Shown piece after piece: positions 56,501 through 64,000 of a stretch of DNA of 64,000 bases. The notes under the pieces are model-generated. The model saw nothing but the letters and a program-made list of their open reading frames with translations, did not search any database and was not told where the DNA came from. A program made the translations under genes and the position numbers. How positions within the stretch are numbered: the first letter of the stretch is position 1; each line of letters begins with the position of its first letter. The stretch is from Terrimonas_B sp041743125 (lineage in GTDB: Bacteria > Bacteroidota > Bacteroidia > Chitinophagales > Chitinophagaceae). The DNA lies in assembly GCA_041743125.1 (NCBI GenBank), contig JBGTNK010000297.1, positions 1-64,000 on the forward strand, written 5' to 3'.

Positions 56501-56675
56501 ATTCAGTAACCTAGCTGTATCAATTAGTGGTAGAAACCTGGTTTCTTTTGATAATTACAAAGGTTATGATCCGGAAGTAAATGCAGGTGGACAAAGTACA
56601 ATCCTAAGAGGTATTGATTTTGGATCCGTTCCCATCCCAAGAACATTTAGTTTAGGTGTCCAGGCAAAATTTTAA
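53565..56675 (+). CDS. SusC/RagA family TonB-linked outer membrane protein
   Basis: This 1036-residue outer-membrane transporter imports oligomers with a SusD partner. It has an N-terminal signal (about 9-30), a carboxypeptidase-regulatory-like domain (about 32-110, VTISGKVTEPNGKGAAL) and a plug with GGISVRLRGISSINSSSEPL and LYIVDGIIVNN, the RagA/SusC signature, then NPADIDRIEVLNGAAAAAIYGSRANAGVVQIFTKRG. The barrel ends SLGVQAKF with a terminal aromatic. It is followed by its SusD gene after 19 nt. No glycoside hydrolase follows, so the ligand is open. Confidence 0.96.
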   Translation: MENLLWLKQWKWKSVSLVLFLQFSAAITWAQVTISGKVTEPNGKGAALISVSIKNTTTGTTTDESGSYSLNSNLPSGNYVLTFSGVGFKTKEQSIQIGSAISYTADVQLEIDALSLDEVIITGTSEGTTKRQLGSYVSTVKSDQLTKGATGNALAALQGKTAGAQIIQNSGDPAGGISVRLRGISSINSSSEPLYIVDGIIVNNATTRVTNTSGNYDGQNFVGTIGQNRMADINPADIDRIEVLNGAAAAAIYGSRANAGVVQIFTKRGSAGVPVVNFSTSMMVSELRKSVEVNQSPTKFGDSPDTQTQDILTLAWTNKTPVTRYDYNDYIFRTALGTDNTVSVSGGKDKTKYYVSGSYFYNQGIVKNTDFRRYSFRSNIDQAINDKLSFTLGLNYINSASNEKPDGNSFFSPLNSINIIGNFHDIWTRDAVGNIRVVGERQRANPVSVIEDIKQRQETSRILATTGLKWKPINNLSFDYTMGIDNYNQNGKTFIPPFAYPVNTAFFGGGLSLDPAQNGYASTANSNYFQINNEINATYQARITNDLNSTTQVGYSLQYEKSNYSLLQGRGLAPFVEVATGASTALPGVDSRGELSVSGAYLQQNFKFKNHLFVTGAVRVDGSSVFGEDERNQVYVKASGSYVLSGADYWEGFGASKWWNLFKLRMAYGESGNLTGIGPYERFNSYSSIAFLGKTSFFSSSTLANTKVKPERQTELEFGTDLGFIGNRIGVQFNYYIKKVNDLLINRVIAPTTGFSSLLDNFGSLENKGFEVVLNLGVIRKNDLKWDITGIYNHNRNKAVRIGQALTLLSTNGGAPVAILEGQPIGVFYGTFFAVDPGGNLLKNASGIPVTERGTQSAPLSYSTQRGADGLPSGTVLRKVIGDPNPDYTASLVNEITYKKLSLRVQFDAVQGVDVFNADWRTRQGVGNGKEAEKEQRGEIPRGYILGIYGIEQWRIDDGSFVKLRELSLSYDFGKISNIFSNLAVSISGRNLVSFDNYKGYDPEVNAGGQSTILRGIDFGSVPIPRTFSLGVQAKF

Positions 56676-56694
56676 ATCTTAAAATCTGAAAATT

Positions 56695-58008
56695 ATGTTA
56701 GCTATAAATAAAAATAACCGGAGGTTGGCAGTAGTGCTGGGTCTTCTGGCCATTATGTTCCTTTCGTGTAAGAAAAATTATTCTGATCCAAACCGCGCCA
56801 CCAGCGGTACAGTATTAGGAGCAGCCAATGGATTGACCGGAGTAAGCGTAGGTCTGCAGCGTGTTTATTCTTTGGGACGAGCCAGCTCATTATACAATGT
56901 AGTATCCATAAACGGATTTATAACCCGGGAGCTCGTGCTTTTAAACCAGGGTAACTTGCCGGAATATCAATTAGTACAAGGTGGAAATATTGTTGATGGA
57001 ACTAATACAATGCTTTCAGGATTGTGGACTAGCAGCAACAAGATCATTTATGATGCTGACCAGGTAATAACTGGTGCAGCCAGCCTGGCTGATAAAGGAA
57101 TTGCCAGCGGATTGATTGGTTATGCATCTATTTTTAAGGCGCTGTCAATAGGAAACCTGTCCATGTTTTGGGAAAAAGTGCCGGCTGGTATTGGAGAGAA
57201 TATATCTTTCATCAGCCGGGTAGATGGGTTCAAAAAAGCAATAACTGTTATTGATAATGCTTTGGCCGCTATAGGTACAAACCCTATCAGTGCATCGTTT
57301 ATTAATAGTATTCCGGCAGGGATAGATATTACAAATACGCTCCGGGCACTTAAAGCACGGTACGCATTATTTGCAGGTGATTATGCATTGGCATTAAGTT
57401 CGGCCAACCTGGTAGATCTTACCAAAAAATCAACATTGAATTTTGAGGCTGCCAATCCAAACCCTATATACGATGTGGCGGGTTCTAACTTCAACGTATA
57501 CCAGCCCATCGATTCTACCATGGGGTTAATAGGAAGTGTTCAACCCGATCCGGCGGATAAAAGAGTTCCATTTTATATGGTGTTAAGTGGTTCTTCTGCC
57601 GCAAGATTTTTAATGAAAGGTTTTGCAGCGTCTACTACGACCAGCTTCCCGATATATTTACCCGGGGAAATAACGTTAATCAAAGCAGAAGCCTATGCAA
57701 GGCAAGCTACACCCGACCTTGTAAACGCTTTGCTTGAATTAAATAAAGTAGTTACAAAACAGCCCTCTTCGGATCCGTTTGGAGTTGGTGCGGGTCTTCC
57801 TCCATATGTTGGTTTAACCCAGGCTGAAATACTGGAGCAGATCTATCGCAACCGAAGTATAGAATTATATATGTCAGGATTAAAGCTGGAGGATATGAGA
57901 CGGTTTAACAGGCCTAATTCTGAAAGAACCCGTAACCTGCTTCCTTATCCATTCAGGGAAAGAGATAATAATAAGAACCCCGATTTTCCTGATGATCCTG
58001 CTTTCTAA
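56695..58008 (+). CDS. SusD/RagB family surface glycan-binding lipoprotein
   Basis: This 437-residue lipoprotein has a signal with lipobox AIMFLSCKK. The mature protein is helical, with TPR-like repeats, and the C-terminal SusD/RagB region has LLELNKVVTKQPSSDPFG, LTQAEILEQIYRNRSIELYMSGLKLEDMRRF and LLPYPFRERDNNKNPDFPDDPAF. It caps the SusC transporter. It is rather short for SusD-type (often over 500). A bidirectional terminator follows. Confidence 0.93.
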   Translation: MLAINKNNRRLAVVLGLLAIMFLSCKKNYSDPNRATSGTVLGAANGLTGVSVGLQRVYSLGRASSLYNVVSINGFITRELVLLNQGNLPEYQLVQGGNIVDGTNTMLSGLWTSSNKIIYDADQVITGAASLADKGIASGLIGYASIFKALSIGNLSMFWEKVPAGIGENISFISRVDGFKKAITVIDNALAAIGTNPISASFINSIPAGIDITNTLRALKARYALFAGDYALALSSANLVDLTKKSTLNFEAANPNPIYDVAGSNFNVYQPIDSTMGLIGSVQPDPADKRVPFYMVLSGSSAARFLMKGFAASTTTSFPIYLPGEITLIKAEAYARQATPDLVNALLELNKVVTKQPSSDPFGVGAGLPPYVGLTQAEILEQIYRNRSIELYMSGLKLEDMRRFNRPNSERTRNLLPYPFRERDNNKNPDFPDDPAF

Positions 58009-58035
58009 AGTTTAATTTAAATAGTTAAAAGAAAA

Positions 58036-58064
58036 AATAAAGGTTGTCATGAGCAGCCTTTATT
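58036..58064. terminator. bidirectional terminator between susD and queG
   Basis: AATAAAGGTTG - 7 nt - CAGCCTTTATT is an 11-bp stem (one G-U pair) with A-rich sequence on the left and T-rich on the right, serving both converging genes. Confidence 0.75.
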
Positions 58065-58094
58065 TATTTGGTGTATAGCGAACGGAAGATTTGA

Positions 58095-59024
58095 TCAGGA
58101 TTTTAAAAATTTAATATTCCGCTGTATTCCTTTCCATTTAGTTCTGTTGATGGCAGAATTTTTAAAGACCTTCTTAAATGTTTCCTCGGTCATAGCTTCC
58201 CACTCTTTACTGGATAAGTTCAATACTTCAGGTAGTGGTACCAGATCTATTTCATTAGTAGGTTTGCTGAAACGGTTCCACGGGCACACATCCTGGCAGA
58301 TATCACAACCAAAGGCCCAATTATCAAATTTTCCTTTCATTTCCTGGGGTATCAGCATATCCTTTAACTCAATAGTAAAATACGAAATGCACTTACTACC
58401 ATTAATCACTTTACCAGGCAGTATAGCTTCTGTGGGGCAAGCATCAATACATTTGGTGCAGGTTCCGCAATAATCTTTTGCATAGGGATCATCATATTCT
58501 AATTGCAGGTCGGTGATCAGGGTAGCAATAAAGAAAAAAGAACCATTTTTTTTTGTGATCAGATTTCCGTTTTTGCCCACCCAGCCTAAGCCACTTTTTT
58601 GCGCCCAGCTTCGTTCTAATACCGGCGCCGAATCTACAAAGCCTCTGCCATTGACCTCTCCAATTTCACTTTTTATCAGGTCAAGAAATGTTTTCATTTT
58701 TTCTCTTATCACCTCATGATAATCTTTGCCAAAGGCATACTTGGAGATGTTAGGAGTACCTTTTTCCTGCTGTTTGCCAGGAAAATAATTCAATAATAAA
58801 GTGATCACCGACCTGGCACCGGGAACTAATTGGCAGGGGTTTACTCTTAGTTCAAAATGATTTTCCATATACTTCATAGTTCCATGTAAACCCTTATAAA
58901 GCCATCTTTCCAGCCGGTCTGCATCGGCATTTAATCGTTCAGCTTTAGCAATGCCACAATAGTCAAAGCCAAGACTGGCGCTGGTTTGCTTAATGAAGAG
59001 TGTATTTTTAATTTTTTGATTCAA
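58095..59024 (-). CDS. queG: tRNA epoxyqueuosine(34) reductase
   Basis: This protein of about 309 residues is a cobalamin-dependent iron-sulfur enzyme that reduces epoxyqueuosine to queuosine in tRNA. The N-terminal FIKQTSASLGFDYCGIAKAE is family-like. The paired 4Fe-4S motifs are CGTCTKCIDACPTEAILPG and FGCDICQDVCPWNRFSKP. The ATG at 59060 overlaps a TACCTTTG promoter element (59058-59065), so I place the start at the TTG codon at 59024 (read as M-NQKIKNTLF), which fits the family length. The longer frame remains possible. Confidence 0.9.
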   Translation of the reverse strand: MNQKIKNTLFIKQTSASLGFDYCGIAKAERLNADADRLERWLYKGLHGTMKYMENHFELRVNPCQLVPGARSVITLLLNYFPGKQQEKGTPNISKYAFGKDYHEVIREKMKTFLDLIKSEIGEVNGRGFVDSAPVLERSWAQKSGLGWVGKNGNLITKKNGSFFFIATLITDLQLEYDDPYAKDYCGTCTKCIDACPTEAILPGKVINGSKCISYFTIELKDMLIPQEMKGKFDNWAFGCDICQDVCPWNRFSKPTNEIDLVPLPEVLNLSSKEWEAMTEETFKKVFKNSAINRTKWKGIQRNIKFLKS

Positions 59025-59057
59025 AATAATTAATGAATGGAAAGGTTTAAATAAAAG

Positions 59058-59065
59058 CAAAGGTA
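59058..59065 (-). promoter_or_regulatory. TAnnTTTG element overlapping the queG frame start
   Basis: The minus-strand TACCTTTG overlaps the ATG at 59060, arguing that translation starts further downstream. Confidence 0.45.
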
Positions 59066-59138
59066 CTATTGGGAATATTGAATTTTTTATATAAAATTGA
59101 TGTGGCTTTTTAATACCAAACCAACCAAAACTTTATCT

Positions 59139-61148
59139 ATGAAGGTCAAACTCTTTATTTCCTTCCTTTTTTGCTTCAGTGTATCCTGTAGTTTTTCTCA
59201 GGAAAAATCAAAAACAAAATTCGGTAAAATAACTCCTGACGATTTTTCGAAATCAGTTTACAGCCTGGACAGTAATGCTGCTGCTGTTATAATTGCAGAT
59301 ATTGGATCTACCCAAATGGTAGGTAACAATAAAAACAGCTTTTCTCTTGAATTTAAAAATTACAGGAGAGCTCATATTCTGAATAAGAATGGATATGATA
59401 TTGCTAACGTAGAAATAAGAATCTATACAGATGGCCGGGCCGAAGAAGACTTACAGAGTCTGAAGGCCGTAACATATAACCTGGAAAATGGTAAAGTTGT
59501 TGAAACCAAACTGGAAGCAAAATCAGCCGTCTTTCAGGATAAGATTAATAAAAATCTGTTGATAAAAAAATTCACTTTTCCGAATATAAAGGAAGGCTCC
59601 ATTATTGAATATGAGTATAAACTTCATTCTGACTTTACCTTTAATTTACAACCCTGGGATTTCCAGGGGGAGTATCCCTGCATGTGGAGTGAATATAATG
59701 TGGGAATACCCGAATTTTATTATTATGTCACCTTATCACAGGGATACCAACCGTTTTTTATCCGGGATCAAAAAACAAGGTTGGGAAATTTTACAGTAGC
59801 CGATGTTAATACAGCAAGCAGAACGGAACGAGGAACCTTCCAGGCAAATATAACCGATTACCGTTGGGTAATGAAAGATGTACCTGCATTAAAAGAAGAA
59901 TCCTATACATCTACTATTAACAATCACCTGGCAAGAATCCAGTTTCAATTATCTGAATTAAGGCATCCTTATGTTCCAAAGAATATTATGGGTACCTGGG
60001 AGCAGGTCTGTTCTGAATTGTTAAAAGATGAAGACTTTGGTTTTGCATTAAACCGCGATAATGGCTGGTTAAGTGATGTTGTAAAAGAAGCTTCCCGTGG
60101 CGCTACCAGCAAATTAGAGAAAGCAAAAAATATATTCGCTTATGTAAGAGACAATATGACCTGCACAAACTACGGCAGCAGATTCCTGGATAAATCAATT
60201 AAGAATGTGCTGAAAGACCGAAGTGGCAATGAAGCTGCAATTAATTTATTATTAACGGCTATGCTGATAAAGGCCGATCTGCAGGCCGATCCTGTAATGC
60301 TTAGCACACGTTCTCATGGGTACGCTTATGATATGTATCCTATATTAGATCGTTTCAATTATGTGATCAGCCGTGTGAAGGCAGATGGAAAATATTATTA
60401 CCTGGATGCCAGCCGGCCCCGGCTGGGCTTTGGCCGGTTAGGATATGATTCCTATAACGGGCATGCCAGGGTAATCAACCAAACAGCCACACCTATTGAA
60501 CTGCTTTCTGATTCATTGCTTGAATGGAAGGCTACTTCCGTCATCATCATAAATGATGGAAAAGGTAATTTGACGGGAAGCCTGAGGCAGATGCCCGGAT
60601 ATTATGAATCGTATAGTTTGCGTAACCGGATCAAGGAAAAAGGGATGGACCATTATTTCAGCGACATTAAAAAAGCGGTTAGCGCAGATATCGAAGTGAT
60701 AAAACCTGCCATTGATTCTCTTGATAAATATGAACAGTCCCTTAATATTCATTACGAGTTCAATTTAAAAACGGAGAAGGAGGATATCATCTATTTTAAC
60801 CCGATGTTTGGTGAAGGCTGGAAGGAAAATCCATTTAAGTCGGCTGAACGGGCTTACCCGGTAGAAATGCCCTATGCAATAGATCAAACCTATATGATTC
60901 AGCTCGATGTTCCGGCTGGCTATGTTATCGATGAGATGCCGAAGCCTATGATCGTGAAGTTGAATGAGGAAGGTGAAGGAAGGTTTGAGTACCGCTTATC
61001 AGAATCCGGTGGCACTATTTCATTACGATCGGTGCTTCGCCTCACCCGGGCATATTTTATGCCGGAAGAATATGAAATGCTGAGAGAGTTTTTCAACATA
61101 GTCGTTAAGAAACAGAGTGAACAAATTGTGTTCAAAAAGAAAAGCTAA
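59139..61148 (+). CDS. DUF3857 domain protein with inactive transglutaminase-like fold
   Basis: This 669-residue exported protein (from ATG 59139, signal MKVKLFISFLFCFSVSCSFSQ) has an N-terminal DUF3857 domain (about 50-240, NYRRAHILNKNGYDIANVEI, NIKEGSIIEYEYKL). A transglutaminase-like core (about 295-420) and a C-terminal beta region follow. Where active members have GDCK, this one reads RSGNEAAINLLLTAML, with no cysteine, and the histidine position is FNYVISRV; only the aspartate-like YYLDASRP is kept. It is probably non-enzymatic. It precedes a catalytically intact-looking paralogue by 3 nt. Confidence 0.9.
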   Translation: MKVKLFISFLFCFSVSCSFSQEKSKTKFGKITPDDFSKSVYSLDSNAAAVIIADIGSTQMVGNNKNSFSLEFKNYRRAHILNKNGYDIANVEIRIYTDGRAEEDLQSLKAVTYNLENGKVVETKLEAKSAVFQDKINKNLLIKKFTFPNIKEGSIIEYEYKLHSDFTFNLQPWDFQGEYPCMWSEYNVGIPEFYYYVTLSQGYQPFFIRDQKTRLGNFTVADVNTASRTERGTFQANITDYRWVMKDVPALKEESYTSTINNHLARIQFQLSELRHPYVPKNIMGTWEQVCSELLKDEDFGFALNRDNGWLSDVVKEASRGATSKLEKAKNIFAYVRDNMTCTNYGSRFLDKSIKNVLKDRSGNEAAINLLLTAMLIKADLQADPVMLSTRSHGYAYDMYPILDRFNYVISRVKADGKYYYLDASRPRLGFGRLGYDSYNGHARVINQTATPIELLSDSLLEWKATSVIIINDGKGNLTGSLRQMPGYYESYSLRNRIKEKGMDHYFSDIKKAVSADIEVIKPAIDSLDKYEQSLNIHYEFNLKTEKEDIIYFNPMFGEGWKENPFKSAERAYPVEMPYAIDQTYMIQLDVPAGYVIDEMPKPMIVKLNEEGEGRFEYRLSESGGTISLRSVLRLTRAYFMPEEYEMLREFFNIVVKKQSEQIVFKKKS

Positions 61149-61151
61149 CCC

Positions 61152-63080
61152 ATGAAAAATTTGATTACAGTTTGCTGTTTTATTTTAATATCATATAACC
61201 AGCTGATGGCAGGGGATGGCGAGTATGCGGTTTCACGGATTTCTCCCCAATTGTTAAAAAAGGCTAATGCAGTGGTTAGAATAGATGAACAAAGATTTGA
61301 GATCAATAATTTAAAGCAAACAGTATTAAAAAATCATTTTGTTATTACCATTCTAAATGAAAACGGCGATAGGTGGGCGCAGTTTGGAGAATATTATGAT
61401 AAGCACAGGGTGGTGGAATCTGTTGCAGGAATCTTGTATGATGCTTATGGTAAGCCTTTAAAGAAAATAAAGAAAAAAGATCTTGAAGATATAAGTGGTG
61501 TTTCCTCCGGAAGTTTAATGGATGATAACAGGGTAAAGCTTCATAATTTCTACTACAAAATTTATCCATACACTGTAGAATACAACGTTGAGATAATAAA
61601 CAAAGCAACATTGTTTTTCCCTATGTGGGTGCCGCAGCCAGGTGAAAGGATATCGGTGGAGAAAAGTTCGATGAGTATGGTTTGCCCGGCAGATTATAAA
61701 TTCCGCTTCAGAGCTTTTAATTATGGAAAAGAACCTATGGTATCGCAGGAGAAAGGTCATACTATTATGACATGGGAAGCAAAGGATTTACCTGCGATAG
61801 AAAAAGAGCCATACTCTCCTATGTGGCACGAATTTGCAACAACCGTCATATTTGGACCCTCCGATTTTCAGATGGATGACTATAAAGGTAATATGCAAAG
61901 CTGGCAGGATTTCGGCAAATTCGTCCATTCGCTTAAACAAGGACGTGATCAATTGCCGGAAACAGTAAAACAGATTGTACACAAGATTATTGGAGAAAAT
62001 AAGAATCCGGTGGACAGAATTTCCAAGTTATATGAATACATGCAAAAAAATACCCGGTATATAAGTATTCAATTGGGCATAGGTGGCTGGCAACCCTTTG
62101 ATGCAAACTTTGTAGCCTTAAAGGGATATGGGGATTGTAAGGCACTAACAAATTATATGTATAGTTTACTGAAGGAAGCCGGAATTGGTTCTTACTATTC
62201 ACTGATCAAGGCTGGAAGAAACGCCAATTATATAACTGAGGATTTCCCTTCTCAGCAATTTAACCATGTAATACTGTGTGTACCCTTATCAAAGAAAGAT
62301 ACCGTGTGGCTTGAATGTACGAGTCAGACAATGCAAGCCGGATATCTTGGCGATTTTACTTCTGACAGGTTTGCTTTGCTTGTAGATGAGTTAGGTGGAA
62401 AACTGGTCCGCACACCGAGATACGGAATGAGAGAAAACCTGCAAAGCAGGAATATAAAAGCGATCCTCGAAGATAATGGCACCTTAAATATGGAGGCAAG
62501 TACCCAATATTGTGGCATGCAACAGGACGATTTGCATGGTAGGATCAACGGACTTTCAAAAAGCAAGATGAAAGAATACCTCCAGGAGCAGTTGGACTTT
62601 TCCACTTATGATATAAACCAGTTTAGTTATAAGGAGCTTAAAAGTTTTCTGCCCTCTATAAATGAATCATTGGAGATAACAGCAAGTAATTATGCCACCA
62701 TCACCGGCAAGCGTCTTTTTATTATCCCTAATGTAATGACAAGATCAGGTCGCAAACTGAGCCAGGACTCTGCCAGGAAATATGATATCCAATTAGGGCT
62801 TGCCTACAAGGATGTAGATTCAGTAGAAATAGAATTACCAAAAGGCTATGAACCGGAAACTGTTCCTAAGGATGTCATCATCGCCAGCCAGTTTGGAAAT
62901 TATTTTTGCTCTGTAAAATTGAAGGATAATAAATTATTTTATTACCGGGTGATTGAGCACAATAGCGGCCGATATCCGGCTAAAGAATATGCAGACCTGG
63001 TTAAGTTTTATGAAACCATTTACAAGGCTGATCGTAACAGGGTAGTACTTGTAAAAAATGAAACTCTCAAGGCATTCTGA
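61152..63080 (+). CDS. DUF3857 domain protein with transglutaminase-like core
   Basis: This 642-residue exported protein has a signal peptide (about 1-20, ending NQLMAGDG), DUF3857 (about 45-230) and a transglutaminase-like domain. The likely catalytic triad is present: Cys in GYGDCKALTNYMYSLLKEAGI, His in FNHVILCVPL and Asp/Glu in VWLECTSQTMQAGYLGDF. It is cotranscribed with the upstream paralogue, which lacks the cysteine and histidine. Predicted periplasmic peptidase, acyl- or amide-transferring activity; real substrate unknown. Confidence 0.9.
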   Translation: MKNLITVCCFILISYNQLMAGDGEYAVSRISPQLLKKANAVVRIDEQRFEINNLKQTVLKNHFVITILNENGDRWAQFGEYYDKHRVVESVAGILYDAYGKPLKKIKKKDLEDISGVSSGSLMDDNRVKLHNFYYKIYPYTVEYNVEIINKATLFFPMWVPQPGERISVEKSSMSMVCPADYKFRFRAFNYGKEPMVSQEKGHTIMTWEAKDLPAIEKEPYSPMWHEFATTVIFGPSDFQMDDYKGNMQSWQDFGKFVHSLKQGRDQLPETVKQIVHKIIGENKNPVDRISKLYEYMQKNTRYISIQLGIGGWQPFDANFVALKGYGDCKALTNYMYSLLKEAGIGSYYSLIKAGRNANYITEDFPSQQFNHVILCVPLSKKDTVWLECTSQTMQAGYLGDFTSDRFALLVDELGGKLVRTPRYGMRENLQSRNIKAILEDNGTLNMEASTQYCGMQQDDLHGRINGLSKSKMKEYLQEQLDFSTYDINQFSYKELKSFLPSINESLEITASNYATITGKRLFIIPNVMTRSGRKLSQDSARKYDIQLGLAYKDVDSVEIELPKGYEPETVPKDVIIASQFGNYFCSVKLKDNKLFYYRVIEHNSGRYPAKEYADLVKFYETIYKADRNRVVLVKNETLKAF

Positions 63081-63196
63081 TTATTATTATATCAACTATC
63101 AATTGGCTCTTTCCTTAACGCCTGCAGGTAAAGAATTTCTTAAGAAAAAGACTAAGGACATCCTCATAAAGGAAGTTGATCTTTTATTGATATTCC

Positions 63197-64000
63197 TTAT
63201 TTGCACGGCTGCTTTATCTGCGCATCTACAATACGTTTTAATTCCAGGTGAGTGGCCGCTCTTTCTTCTCCCAGGAGATTTTTTACAAAAACCAAATACG
63301 CATAACCTCCGCAGAAATCGATCATAGGCCATGTTCCAAATAATCCCGGGCAGGCTAATGAACCGGCCACTCCATTTTGTTCATGAATTACCCAACTGCC
63401 CAAGGCATAATTAAAACTGGTTGCTGATTTAGGAGCATATTTGATCTGGTCTTGTTTTGTTTGTATTTCCATCAATTTTTCTACGGCCGTTTCGCTTAAT
63501 ATTTGTTTACCGGCATATCGCCCTTCATTCAAAAGCATCACCAAAAATTTCATATAATCTTCTGGCGTTGAGGAAGCCCCGCCAGATGGATTTACAAGGC
63601 TCCCGTCAGCAGAAGTAAAACTTGTCCGGCGCATGGTCATGGGATTAAACAATTTTTGTTTTGCCAGTACATCAAATCTCTTTTTGCTGATTACCTCCAG
63701 TACACGACCTGCTATATTCAAACCAATATTGCCGTACCAAAAGTCGGTTCCGGGGTTGGTCCGTATTTCCCTTGCTGCAAATGAATTGACTTCTTCTTCA
63801 AGCGACGTGAATTTTTTTCTTTGAAATATTTTTTTCAGAAAACCACCTTCATCCGATATGCCGGTGAAATGCGAAAGGCAATGACGAATGGTAATATAGT
63901 TTTTTCCATACCTGGCAAATTCGGGTATCCACTGACTGATCTTGTCATCTAATGATAGTTTTCCTTCATCTACAAATTGCATAACCAGGGCTGCAGTCAG
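63197..64000 (-). CDS. serine hydrolase (beta-lactamase class C family), partial
   Basis: This is the C-terminal part (about 267 residues) of a beta-lactamase/transpeptidase-like esterase cut by the right window edge. The visible frame begins LTAALVMQFVDEGKLSLDDKI, which normally lies just after the catalytic SxxK motif, so that motif is outside the window. The tyrosine motif region is FWYGNIGLNIAGRVLEV (YxN, with Y preceding GN). The later conserved GLFGTWPMIDFCGGYAYLVF replaces the usual HTG motif region. It is convergent with the DUF3857 operon. Confidence 0.85.
   Translation of the reverse strand: MTAALVMQFVDEGKLSLDDKISQWIPEFARYGKNYITIRHCLSHFTGISDEGGFLKKIFQRKKFTSLEEEVNSFAAREIRTNPGTDFWYGNIGLNIAGRVLEVISKKRFDVLAKQKLFNPMTMRRTSFTSADGSLVNPSGGASSTPEDYMKFLVMLLNEGRYAGKQILSETAVEKLMEIQTKQDQIKYAPKSATSFNYALGSWVIHEQNGVAGSLACPGLFGTWPMIDFCGGYAYLVFVKNLLGEERAATHLELKRIVDAQIKQPCK

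Noticed and set aside
1..64000. CRISPR arrays, tRNA or rRNA genes, prophage or integrase genes
   Set aside because: I looked for regularly spaced repeats, cloverleaf-type sequence and integrase motifs and saw none.

Overview
The window looks like a chromosomal segment from a Bacteroidota bacterium, most likely of the Chitinophagaceae or a close relative (inferred from gene content; no rRNA marker is present). The evidence is a SusC/SusD pair, a second TonB-dependent receptor with a carboxypeptidase-regulatory-like domain, GH97, DUF1080, DUF1573, DUF2911, DUF3857, LVIVD, DUF4254 and CehA-type proteins, a fused E1 alpha/beta dehydrogenase, modest GC, and TAnnTTTG-type -7 promoter elements close to start codons. 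I see no tRNA, rRNA, CRISPR array, prophage or origin.

Layout. 0-9.6 kb: TonB receptor, PLP aminotransferase, small unknown gene, two DUF1573 proteins, fused alpha-ketoacid dehydrogenase E1, PhzF. 9.6-13.3 kb: a CehA/McbA-like PHP metallohydrolase and a decayed IS5-type transposase. 13.3-20 kb: DCC thiol-disulfide protein, YebC, an amino-acid permease, and a rightward membrane cluster (DAACS symporter, DedA, MFS). 19.9-23.5 kb, leftward: GT9 and DUF4254, preceded by an unusual duplicated module of truncated ECF sigma (region 2 only) and truncated FecR-type anti-sigma segments, once as two genes and once as a fusion. 23.7-33.6 kb, leftward apart from one lipoprotein: Uup-type ABC-F, a J-domain gene broken by a stop codon, GH97, MFS, small envelope genes, a CvpA-CAP fusion and a DUF1080 lipoprotein. 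33.8-43 kb: histidine kinase, unknown secreted protein, GcvP, YkgJ-type protein, MFS, deoxynucleoside kinase, FolK. 43-51.4 kb, rightward: SppA, ABC-2 permease, SRPBCC protein, DUF2911 lipoprotein, then an ECF sigma operon with a membrane-anchored barrel protein, an LVIVD lipoprotein and a small barrel-like protein. 51.4-58 kb: AnmK divergent from a DeoR regulator, followed by SusC/SusD. 58-64 kb: QueG, two DUF3857/transglutaminase-like proteins, and a serine hydrolase cut by the window end.

The strongest candidate for something undescribed is the 21.7-23.6 kb module: two paralogous loci in which a sigma region 2 domain without region 4 is paired with, or fused to, a FecR-like cytoplasmic segment that stops just before the expected membrane helix. 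Both leaders carry related tandem repeats, and a clear terminator separates the module from the downstream glycosyltransferase genes. Other notable points are terminators abutting the next gene's start codon, a nonsense codon inside a J-domain, a paralogous coding fragment upstream of the CehA gene, and a DUF3857 pair in which one member lacks the transglutaminase Cys and His.
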